Positions 7,265 through 12,650 of a DNA stretch of 12,650 bases are shown here, in pieces. How positions within the stretch are numbered: the stretch's first letter is position 1; every line of letters starts with the position of its first letter. Origin of the DNA: Patescibacteria group bacterium (GTDB lineage Bacteria; Patescibacteriota; Minisyncoccia; Portnoybacterales; UBA2143); the NCBI GenBank assembly GCA_018819085.1, contig JAHJQT010000043.1, forward strand, positions 1-12,650. The letters run 5' to 3'. The position numbers were made by a program, and so were the translations under genes. The notes beneath the pieces were generated by a model. That model did not search any database and was not told the DNA's origin. It was given only the letters and a program-made list of their open reading frames with translations.

Positions 7265-7293
7265 ATTTTAACAGAAAATAAATAATCGCGCAA
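7265..7293 (-). promoter_or_regulatory. Promoter of the Fic gene, leaderless start predicted
   Basis: On the minus strand, -35 TTGCGC (7293-7288) and -10 TAAAAT (7270-7265) are separated by exactly 17 bp. The ATG begins at 7258, six nt after the -10 box, so the expected transcription start falls on or next to the ATG. The -35 box is part of the last unit of an 11-bp tandem repeat, which could serve as an operator. Confidence 0.6.
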
Positions 7294-7317
7294 TAATCGC
7301 GCAATAATCGCGCAATG
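7281..7317. repeat. Three tandem 11-bp units upstream of Fic
   Basis: AATAATCGCGC occurs three times in direct succession (7281-7291, 7292-7302, 7303-7313), followed by AATG. On the coding strand this reads as repeated TTGCGCGATTA. The unit nearest Fic supplies its -35 hexamer. A single related unit (ATAATCACGCAATG) lies at 8035-8047, upstream of the putative antitoxin, in the same context. Confidence 0.85.
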
Positions 7318-7319
7318 TT

Positions 7320-7352
7320 TTAATCTTTTAAAAATATTTTATAAACTGCCAT
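7320..7352 (-). pseudogene. Ten-codon copy of the start of the 116-aa membrane gene (copy 2)
   Basis: ATG followed by nine codons encodes MAVYKIFLKD and then TAA, against MAVYKIFIKD in the intact gene at 5912. The -10 region seen in the other copies is not conserved here. It sits between the truncated AbiEii-like gene and the 11-bp repeats of Fic. It shares the downstream sequence TTAAAACATTGCG with the copy at 8050-8082, so these two copies descend from one another. Confidence 0.7.
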
Positions 7353-7356
7353 TTAA

Positions 7357-7668
7357 TTATAAAATTACTTTTTTAATTTCTTTTTCAAAAAAATCTTTTA
7401 ATAATTCTTTACTAATCTTATCCTTTAAAAAAATAATTCCTTCATCTACTATATCATTAAGATAAATTAATTGTTCTAAAAACAAACGAGAATTAAATTC
7501 ATCTTTATATTTTTCTTCAGATATTTTTATAATTTCATTTAAATCAGAATGCTTTTCAAAAATTATATAATATAAATCAATGTAATCCTTATATGATTGT
7601 CTTCTGCCTATAGTATAAGCTTTAGACGCAGCTATCTCTTTAATACTAGGTATTACTTCTAATCGCAT
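7357..7668 (-). CDS. N-terminally truncated AbiEii/AbiGii-type nucleotidyltransferase toxin
   Basis: 103 residues that match only the C-terminal half of AbiEii-type (DUF1814-like) toxins. Recognisable are IKEIAASKAYTIGRR, KDYIDLYYII and the ending LKDFFEKEIKKV. In the full family a nucleotidyltransferase N-terminus of roughly 100 residues with a GGTxL/DxD site comes first; it is missing here. An in-frame TAG lies about 15 codons upstream of the ATG, so no N-terminal extension is possible. The ORF overlaps the end of the putative antitoxin by 23 nt. It is most likely a deletion remnant without catalytic activity. The truncation is seen directly; family membership is by motif recall. Confidence 0.65.
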   Translation of the reverse strand: MRLEVIPSIKEIAASKAYTIGRRQSYKDYIDLYYIIFEKHSDLNEIIKISEEKYKDEFNSRLFLEQLIYLNDIVDEGIIFLKDKISKELLKDFFEKEIKKVIL

Positions 7669-7936
7669 GATTAAATTTATTAATAGAAAAGATAATAGAA
7701 ACTAAAGGTGCGACTCTTGCTCTTATCTCCGTAAAAGGGATTTTCATCAGCATTTCTTTCACATTTTTTTTACCGTAATTTTTAACAATCCATCGCCAAT
7801 GCTTTAAATCTCCATAATTAATTGCATTAATAATAATAACTCTTTTATCTTCTTCAACATCTATAGAATTAAAATCATAAGACCATAGAATAGGCTTAAA
7901 AAATAGAGGTAATTTTCTGTTTTTATCTTTTTTCAT
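7646..7936 (-). CDS. DUF6922-like putative antitoxin partner of AbiEii-type toxin
   Basis: 96 residues of a small family commonly encoded directly before AbiEii-type nucleotidyltransferase toxins in CPR and other bacteria. Family-like features are FFKPILWSYDFNSID near the N-terminus, IIINAINYGDLKHWRWIVKN, and the ending IPFTEIRARVAPLVSIIFSI. It probably serves as antitoxin or regulator; no biochemical role can be read from the sequence. It appears nearly full length, while the toxin behind it has lost its N-terminus. An extended -10 promoter lies seven nt before the ATG, giving a leaderless start. Confidence 0.65.
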   Translation of the reverse strand: MKKDKNRKLPLFFKPILWSYDFNSIDVEEDKRVIIINAINYGDLKHWRWIVKNYGKKNVKEMLMKIPFTEIRARVAPLVSIIFSINKFNHAIRSNT

Positions 7937-7943
7937 TATTATA

Positions 7944-7952
7944 ATTATAGCA
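7944..7952 (-). promoter_or_regulatory. Extended -10 promoter of the putative antitoxin gene
   Basis: The minus strand reads TGCTATAAT, a perfect TATAAT with the extended TGn motif, seven nt before the ATG at 7936. No good -35 is seen at 16-18 bp, as is usual for extended -10 promoters. The predicted transcript begins at or next to the start codon. Confidence 0.65.
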
Positions 7953-8014
7953 TAAAATCACAATAAATACCATAAAAAAAATTACCTTTGCCCGAAGACA
8001 GAAGTAGTGTTACC

Positions 8015-8036
8015 TATGTATCTCATCATATACATA
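8015..8036. promoter_or_regulatory. Inverted repeat upstream of the antitoxin gene (possible operator)
   Basis: TATGTAT and ATACATA form a perfect 7-bp inverted repeat around an 8-nt centre, about 80 bp upstream of the antitoxin start. It could bind a dimeric regulator. The distance from the promoter and the AT-rich content keep confidence low. Confidence 0.25.
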
Positions 8037-8049
8037 ATCACGCAATGTT

Positions 8050-8082
8050 TTAATCTTTAATAAATATCTTATAAACTGCCAT
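8050..8082 (-). pseudogene. Ten-codon copy of the start of the 116-aa membrane gene (copy 3), with its upstream region
   Basis: ATG GCA GTT TAT AAG encodes MAVYKIFIKD, identical in protein to the intact gene, and then reaches TAA. Homology with the intact gene stops after codon 10 (GAT). Upstream it keeps the TAGAAT box (8093-8098) and the CTCTTTTTTAT stretch of the intact gene, so the old promoter may still transcribe towards the antitoxin/toxin cargo. Confidence 0.75.
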
Positions 8083-8106
8083 TTAATAAAATATTCTACT
8101 CTTTTT

Positions 8107-8173
8107 TATCATTCCCAACCCTTCCGGTGTCATTCCCAACCCTTCCGGTGTCATTCCCAACTTGATTGGGAAT
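8107..8173. repeat. 21-bp tandem repeat ending in an ATTCCC palindrome
   Basis: The unit TGTCATTCCCAACCCTTCCGG occupies 8128-8148, preceded by a near-identical unit at 8107-8127 and followed by a partial one from 8149. It merges into the perfect hairpin ATTCCCAA-CTTGA-TTGGGAAT (8153-8173), the same hairpin as at 6005-6025. Confidence 0.85.
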
Positions 8174-8177
8174 CCAG

Positions 8178-8538
8178 AAAAAAATCATTCAATCAAATCA
8201 TAATACAAATCTTTCCATTCAGGATTTTCTTTTTCAATTAATTCTAGTTTCCATTTTCTATTCCATTTCTTTAATTGTTTTTCTCTACTTATGGCACTAT
8301 TAACATTATTTGTTATTTCGTAATAGACAAGTTTATGAATATTATATTTTTTCGTAAAACCATCAATAAGGTTATTTTTATGTTCATATACTCTTTCAAT
8401 TAAATCGTCTGTTACACCAATATACAGAGTTCCATTTCTTTTATTGGCTAAGATATAAACAAAATAATTTTTAGAAACCATAATGTTTTACACCAGTGTC
8501 ATTATCGGGCTTGACCCGATAATCCAGTGAATTTAATT
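8178..8538 (-). mobile_element. Putative GIY-YIG mobile unit inserted at a palindrome centre
   Basis: 361 bp present in copy 2 of the long repeat and absent from copy 1. The uninterrupted site reads GGGAATCCAG-GT-CTGGATTCCC (6020-6041). In copy 2, GGGAATCCAG (8168-8177) and CTGGATTCCC (8539-8548) are separated by this segment. It contains the whole GIY-YIG gene, with short margins, and one further hairpin (8501-8523) ending in AATCCAG. Direction of change (gain in copy 2 or loss from copy 1) is not proven, but the clean join at the palindrome centre fits a targeted insertion. Confidence 0.6.
8185..8481 (-). CDS. Small single-domain GIY-YIG nuclease
   Basis: 98 residues, the usual size of stand-alone GIY-YIG (YhbQ/UPF0213-like) proteins. 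The fold's signature is VYILANKRNGTLYIGVTDDLIERVYEHK at the N-terminus: Y-V-Y-I-L before the GTLYIGVT strand, then the catalytic Arg in LIERVYEH. SREKQLKKWNR follows, and the ending NPEWKDLYYDLIE is typical of the group. Such domains cut DNA with a single active site. The Glu expected later in the fold is probably in ISREKQLKKW. The gene is tightly boxed by ATTCCC-type palindromes, the stop codon being 7 bp from the left flank junction, which suggests a link between this nuclease and the repeats. Its TGA stop is read as a stop. Confidence 0.88.
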   Translation of the reverse strand: MVSKNYFVYILANKRNGTLYIGVTDDLIERVYEHKNNLIDGFTKKYNIHKLVYYEITNNVNSAISREKQLKKWNRKWKLELIEKENPEWKDLYYDLIE

Positions 8539-8604
8539 CTGGATTCCCGCTTTCGCGGGAATGACACCAAAAGCAGAAATGACAAATGCGGGGCGGGAAT
8601 GACA
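8496..8604. repeat. Compound palindrome and decayed units upstream of GIY-YIG
   Basis: Two hairpins stand side by side: ATTATCGGG-CTTGA-CCCGATAAT (8501-8523, perfect 9-bp stem) and ATTCCCGC-TTTC-GCGGGAAT (8543-8562, perfect 8-bp stem). An outer pairing TGTCATT (8497-8503) with AATGACA (8561-8567), and AATCCAG (8521-8527) with CTGGATT (8539-8545), would give a four-way foldback. Half-units AAATGACA and GCGGGAATGACACC continue to 8604. They lie in the 3' untranslated region of the ATPase gene. Confidence 0.85.
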
Positions 8605-8619
8605 CCAAGGACAGTTATT

Positions 8620-11115
8620 CTATTTCACACCTACGTCGGAATCTGGCGGAGATGAGGGCTGGATTACTGAAGAAACAGATGATTTCCAGCGCTCAGCAAT
8701 TTCTTTTTCAACTTCAGCTCTGTCCTTACCATATTTCATATGAGAAAGTTCTTTGATTGATTTAATTATTTCAGCATCTTCTTTTCCTGGAGGATATACT
8801 GCTAAGTTAAATGCCTTTGATGTCTCATTATTAATCATTAGCTTAATATGAGCGTTAAAATTATCAATATTAATTAAACTATTTGCATCAAAAACTGGTT
8901 CAAACTGTTTAACAAGAAAATCAGCGTCTTCTGCTCCTACTCTAAAAGCAACCATTGAACCAACGTTACCAAAAACTGCCTTGCTTATTTCCTCAGGCAA
9001 TTGTCCAATAAATTGATGAGCCATAATTAAACAAAGTTTGTACTTACGTGCTTCAGAAAGAATTGTAGCAATGCTATTAGTAGAAAAATTCTGGAATTCA
9101 TCCATATATAAATAAAAATCTTTGCGTTCTTCTTCAGACACATCAACCCGAGAAAAAGCAGCTATTAATAGCTTGCCGACAATAATTAGACCTAATAAAT
9201 AACTATTAATATCACCTAATTTGCCTTTGCTTAAATTAACTAAAAGGATTTTTTGTTCATCCATAATTTTTCTAAAATCAATAGAACTTTCTGACTGCCC
9301 TATAATCGGCCTCATATAATCATTAGCAATAAAGACATTGAATTTAGAAGTAATATAAGGAACCATATTTGCCAAAGAGGCTTCTCCCCCAGCTTTTTCA
9401 GCTTCTTTTTCCCAGAAATCCTTAACAACTATATTATTACATTTAACAAGTAAACGATTTCTAAATTCCTTATCAGACATAATTTTAGGAACTTCCATTA
9501 AAGTAAATTTATCAGTTGGATCATCCATTAAAAGCAAAAGCGCGTTACGAGTATATTGCTCAAACATAGGACCGCCTGATGCTTTCATATCATATAATTT
9601 ATCAAAAATACTCATTAATTCATTAACAACAAAAGTTTTCTGTTCTGGATACTTTGAATCATAATCCAGCATATTTAACCCTAATGGCCTATCCATATCG
9701 CCTGGATCTATTAAAATAACATCTTCAGCTCTTTCCTTAGGTATTTGACCCATAACTGATTCTAAATCACTTCCATGAGGATCTATGAAACAGACACCTC
9801 TGCCTTCTTTAATATCTTGAAGAATCATATTCTTCATAAAGACTGTTTTTCCTGTGCCTGTTTGTCCAATAACATATAAATGACGACGTCTATCATTCTC
9901 CTGCATACGAATAACTGTTTCTACCCCACGATAATCATTCTTCCCCAGAATAAGACCTTGATCAGGCATATTAGCAGGCGGAGCAGCTTGCTCTGTTTTA
10001 AGGAATTTAACTTTAGGTGTTTCAGTGCTTGCCGTAGGAAAATGAAAAATACTTGTTAATTCTTCTGTATTTAAAATCATTCTATTCTTCTGATTAAAAA
10101 GACGGAAAGAAAAATCATAGATAAGATTTTTTAAACCACGCCCTTTTTTCATCCTAACTGACTTTAATTTATTCATATCTGGCGCCTCAAATTGGACAAA
10201 AGCAGATTCTAAATGACTCAAAAGCTCATCAGCTCTATTTTGATCAGGTGCAGAAACTAATAATCTTAAATTAATATCAAAACCAACTTTTTTCGCCTTA
10301 TCTTCTATGGCTTTAATAGTTTCTTCTTGTCCTGCTGTAAGAGTTGGTCTAATTTCTTCTTGCGACTGATTATTTTTACTTCCCTTTTTTAAATCTTTTA
10401 CTATTTGGCCTAAAATATTTCCTCCTTTAGAAGATTTTGCTTGAGAAAAGCTTTTCCCTTTCTGCATTTCTATAGCAATATCTCTACTTGATTTCTGCCA
10501 TTTCATTAAAGTAGGACGAACAAGAAGTTGAACAGAAACACCTTCTCCTTTTTCACTCACCTTACTTAAGGCACTAACAATCCCATTAACAGGATCAGCT
10601 TCTAAACCCTGATATGTTTTAAAAGGTAAAGCATAACTTTTAGCTAATTTAAAATAAGAGCCAGCAGTTTTTCCTTCTGGATTGAAGATATTATAATCTT
10701 CAACTTTCTTTATTGATGCATCTGGATAGAAACCATGAATTTGTTTTTCAATAACTGTTTCATATCTACGTGGCATGGAGATATAGAAATTTATTTCTTC
10801 GCCTGTCTCAGGAGTTGCTATTTCAAAAGCTAAATGAGGTTGACCATAAAGAAATACATCTTTTGTTTCTTTAATATTACTAAAACTACTATAAAGTTGT
10901 TCCATTACAGCAATAATTTCTTTTTCTGATTTTGGCGCTTCTCCTTCATTTCTTTTTGGATTCTTAGGTAAAGAAATTAAAAAAAGGCTCATATTTAAAG
11001 CCTTAGCTCTTTTTCCCTTACGTTTACTATTGTAAATAAAAATTAACCCTCCAATACAGACAATAGATAGGATAAGAAGAAAAATTATTAATAAAAGAAT
11101 TTGATTAAAATCCAT
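8620..11115 (-). CDS. Membrane-anchored HerA/TraG-type DNA-translocase-like ATPase
   Basis: 831 residues. One N-terminal TM helix (about 6-28) is followed by a basic stretch (KRKGKRAK). A long mixed region (about 60-380) precedes the motor domain. Walker A GQTGTGKT is at 417-424, followed by FIDPHGSDLE; Walker B LYMDEFQNF is around 669-677, and MAHQFIGQLPEEI follows. These are typical of the TraG-D/DUF87/VirB4-like ATPases of conjugation and DNA pumping. The C-terminus is Ser/Pro-rich, and its last 33 codons exist again at 6093-6194. No relaxase, VirB pore or pilus genes are visible in this window, so the translocated substrate is open; similar genes are widespread in CPR genomes. It starts 5 nt after the 161-aa gene, forming an operon. 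The ATG at 11115 begins right before the TM helix. Confidence 0.88.
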   Translation of the reverse strand: MDFNQILLLIIFLLILSIVCIGGLIFIYNSKRKGKRAKALNMSLFLISLPKNPKRNEGEAPKSEKEIIAVMEQLYSSFSNIKETKDVFLYGQPHLAFEIATPETGEEINFYISMPRRYETVIEKQIHGFYPDASIKKVEDYNIFNPEGKTAGSYFKLAKSYALPFKTYQGLEADPVNGIVSALSKVSEKGEGVSVQLLVRPTLMKWQKSSRDIAIEMQKGKSFSQAKSSKGGNILGQIVKDLKKGSKNNQSQEEIRPTLTAGQEETIKAIEDKAKKVGFDINLRLLVSAPDQNRADELLSHLESAFVQFEAPDMNKLKSVRMKKGRGLKNLIYDFSFRLFNQKNRMILNTEELTSIFHFPTASTETPKVKFLKTEQAAPPANMPDQGLILGKNDYRGVETVIRMQENDRRRHLYVIGQTGTGKTVFMKNMILQDIKEGRGVCFIDPHGSDLESVMGQIPKERAEDVILIDPGDMDRPLGLNMLDYDSKYPEQKTFVVNELMSIFDKLYDMKASGGPMFEQYTRNALLLLMDDPTDKFTLMEVPKIMSDKEFRNRLLVKCNNIVVKDFWEKEAEKAGGEASLANMVPYITSKFNVFIANDYMRPIIGQSESSIDFRKIMDEQKILLVNLSKGKLGDINSYLLGLIIVGKLLIAAFSRVDVSEEERKDFYLYMDEFQNFSTNSIATILSEARKYKLCLIMAHQFIGQLPEEISKAVFGNVGSMVAFRVGAEDADFLVKQFEPVFDANSLINIDNFNAHIKLMINNETSKAFNLAVYPPGKEDAEIIKSIKELSHMKYGKDRAEVEKEIAERWKSSVSSVIQPSSPPDSDVGVK

Positions 11116-11120
11116 AATTG

Positions 11121-11606
11121 TTATATCTTCTTTAATTCTCCCTGTTCAACTAACTTATCATATAGTTCATCTACTAAAGCATCATGAAATTCATCAAGAA
11201 CATAAGCATCATCTAATCCTTTGGCAACATTAACAGCAAAATCAAGATCTTCTGAAAAAGATAAATTACAAAGTTCTTTAATTTGATTCTCTCGGTCTAA
11301 TTCTTTGAGTTTCTTAATTTGATCTTTAACTTTTGAAGATAATTTTGATGTAGGTGGAACAACTTCCTTTTCAACTAGTTTTTCAGGTTCTTTTGGTTCT
11401 TCTTTAATTACTTCTGCCTCGCTCGCTAAGACCTCTGGCGTAGGCTGGAGTTCTAACTCTTGCTTCTTTTCAGCTAATTTTCTTTCTAATTCTAAAATTT
11501 CCTGTTCTCTTGGATCAGGTTTATCCTCCCTTAATTCAACTTTTTCGCTTAAAGCAATTGGGTCACCTTCAAGCGGTTCCTTATATTTATCTTGTATCTC
11601 AGGCAT
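11121..11606 (-). CDS. Acidic protein of unknown function in the TraG-type operon
   Basis: 161 residues, unrecognised. The N-terminal two thirds are low-complexity, rich in Glu, Lys and Pro, with a short predicted coiled coil (REQEILELERKLAEKKQELE, about 33-52). The last 70 residues look like a compact helical domain (KVKDQIKKLKELDRENQIKE ... VDELYDKLVEQGELKKI). No signal peptide or TM helix is present. It lies 20 nt after the stop of the upstream partial gene and 5 nt before the ATPase start, so it is probably a cytoplasmic partner or adaptor of that ATPase. This is inferred from position only. Confidence 0.7.
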   Translation of the reverse strand: MPEIQDKYKEPLEGDPIALSEKVELREDKPDPREQEILELERKLAEKKQELELQPTPEVLASEAEVIKEEPKEPEKLVEKEVVPPTSKLSSKVKDQIKKLKELDRENQIKELCNLSFSEDLDFAVNVAKGLDDAYVLDEFHDALVDELYDKLVEQGELKKI

Positions 11607-11626
11607 ATTAAATATATTATTTAATT

Positions 11627-12650
11627 TTATTCCCCAAGTTTCATCATTATTTCATTAATCTTTGTTTTTTCTTCAACACTTACAAAACCGTCATCTTTTC
11701 TAGCATCATCAAATAGAAATTCTTTAAAATCTTCTCTACTAATCTTACCTGCTTTTACCTGTTCTATTATTTTTTCCATTCCTTGTTTTTTAAATAATTC
11801 ATTTATCTCTTTTATATTATCTTCACTGCCTATTGGAGTTTCTCCCCTTGTTTCTGTTCCTGTTTCATCTAATATTGGTTCTTGAGGAATTTCAGACACT
11901 TCTGGCGCTACTGGTTTTAATTCTACTTCTGGTAATTTTATATCTTCTGTTCCAAATTTTTTCCAAATTTCCTTAATCATATTCAATTCTTGTAATTGTT
12001 TCTTGATAAAGTTTGATGATGGTTCTTTTTTAAGTTTATTTATTATTTCCTCTAAATTCGCTATCTTCTCTGCTCTCTCTGCTGCGTCAAAAGATTGAAA
12101 ACCTTCAAAACTAGCTCCTAAGTGTCTGGAAAATAATTTATCTATTCTTTCAACTTGCTCTGTAGAAAGATTAGAAAATTCTTTAACTGCCATTATTTTT
12201 CCAAAACTTTCCGCATTTATTGTTTCAGGAGTGAGCATGTCCTTTGGTAAGTTACCTATTCTTAATTTGCCTTCTGGGTCATAAGCATTAATATTACCAT
12301 TTGCATCAATACTTACTGTATCGCCTACATGAATTAAACTAGGAACCTTATTATTCAAAACTTCATTGAATGTGCTTCCAGGAACTTTACTCATCCACTT
12401 ATCTAATTCAATTGGATTTTTAGGAGGAGTACCTATTTTATCAATTAACTCCTTATAGTCACCTTGATGCTCGCTGATATATTGTCCAACAATATGCCTT
12501 GTACTGAATTTTCCTGCCCATTTCTTTACTTCACCTGCATCATTTATATCTCCCTTATATCCTAATTCTTGAGCATGTTCTATATAAGCTTTTCTAGCTA
12601 TTAAAAGTGGAGAATCTCCTTTTTCAGCCGTTTTTGATCCCCAAATATCA
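11627..12650 (-). CDS. C-terminal part of a large unknown protein (5' end outside window)
   Basis: The frame is open without interruption from the TAA at 11627 to the window edge, at least 340 residues. The first internal ATG, at 12394, is probably not the start: the 85 codons upstream of it (from DIWGSK onwards, with IEHAQELGYKGDINDAGE and KKWAGKFSTRHIVGQYISEH) have normal protein composition. The visible part is helical and charged, with a short beta-type segment GDTVSIDANGNINAYDPEGK, a Pro/Glu linker (PEVELKPVAPEVSEIPQEP) and a helical C-terminus. No TM helix or catalytic motif is recognised. It is first in the visible operon with the 161-aa protein and the TraG-type ATPase, which hints at a shared machine. 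Confidence 0.75.
   Translation of the reverse strand, partial: DIWGSKTAEKGDSPLLIARKAYIEHAQELGYKGDINDAGEVKKWAGKFSTRHIVGQYISEHQGDYKELIDKIGTPPKNPIELDKWMSKVPGSTFNEVLNNKVPSLIHVGDTVSIDANGNINAYDPEGKLRIGNLPKDMLTPETINAESFGKIMAVKEFSNLSTEQVERIDKLFSRHLGASFEGFQSFDAAERAEKIANLEEIINKLKKEPSSNFIKKQLQELNMIKEIWKKFGTEDIKLPEVELKPVAPEVSEIPQEPILDETGTETRGETPIGSEDNIKEINELFKKQGMEKIIEQVKAGKISREDFKEFLFDDARKDDGFVSVEEKTKINEIMMKLGE

Larger units (their letters stand above)
8053..8721. repeat. Long direct repeat, copy 2 (split by the GIY-YIG segment)
   Basis: Same order of elements as 5883-6194: 116-aa gene start, AATATTCTACTCTTTTTTAT, ATTCCC units, palindrome, AAGGACAGTTATT and the ATPase C-terminus. Removing 8178-8538 leaves 308 bp, close to the 312 bp of copy 1. 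The small difference is spread over the half-unit region. Confidence 0.85.

Noticed and set aside
8107..8177. Short regular repeats that could be a CRISPR array
   Set aside because: Units are 21 bp without spacers and belong to ATTCCC palindromes; no cas genes are present.
1..12650. Alternative genetic code (UGA = Gly) as in some CPR lineages
   Set aside because: TGA ends the GIY-YIG and 116-aa genes at sensible places, and no gene shows in-frame TGA at conserved Gly positions.

Overview
The window looks like part of a small, AT-rich bacterial genome of the Candidate Phyla Radiation (Patescibacteria). That is inferred from the gene set: a very short DnaX carrying an intein, a membrane-anchored Clp-like ATPase, a HerA/TraG-type ATPase with two unrecognised partner proteins, and small toxin modules between repeats. 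TGA acts as a normal stop (98-aa GIY-YIG gene and 116-aa membrane gene), so the UGA=Gly code of some CPR lineages does not apply. Nearly everything is on the minus strand. I see no convincing Shine-Dalgarno sequence before the starts I examined, and the best promoter-like sequences lie so close to their ATGs that the mRNAs would be leaderless or nearly so.

Read in the direction of transcription (right to left): (1) 12650-8620, three co-directional genes: a partial unknown protein running off the window edge, a 161-aa acidic unknown, and an 831-aa membrane-anchored HerA/TraG-type ATPase. (2) 8604-5883, a mosaic accessory region with palindromic repeats of the type ATTCCC-N-GGGAAT, a GIY-YIG nuclease gene, a degraded AbiEii-type toxin with its DUF6922-like putative antitoxin, and a Fic protein. 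(3) 5912-144, a housekeeping-like run: a 116-aa membrane protein translationally coupled to a membrane-anchored Clp-like ATPase, a GtrA-family membrane protein, dnaX interrupted in its P-loop by a 432-aa intein with a LAGLIDADG endonuclease, and tRNA-Gln(TTG) 4 nt after the dnaX stop. (4) 71-3, the end of a convergent plus-strand gene, separated from the tRNA by a bidirectional terminator.

The most unusual structure is in region 2. About 310 bp, running from the last 34 codons of the TraG-type ATPase gene, through the palindromes, to the first 10 codons of the 116-aa gene, is present twice (5883-6194 and 8053-8721). The two copies flank about 1.86 kb of toxin-type cargo. Copy 1 has an intact palindrome centre, CCAG-GT-CTGG. 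In copy 2 that centre is split by a 361-bp segment holding the GIY-YIG gene and one more palindrome, so the window contains both the 'empty' and the 'filled' site. This suggests that the small GIY-YIG gene and the palindromes form a mobile unit. The coding part of the duplication has diverged mainly at synonymous sites in its first half, so the extra copy probably came from a related lineage and not from a recent local duplication.
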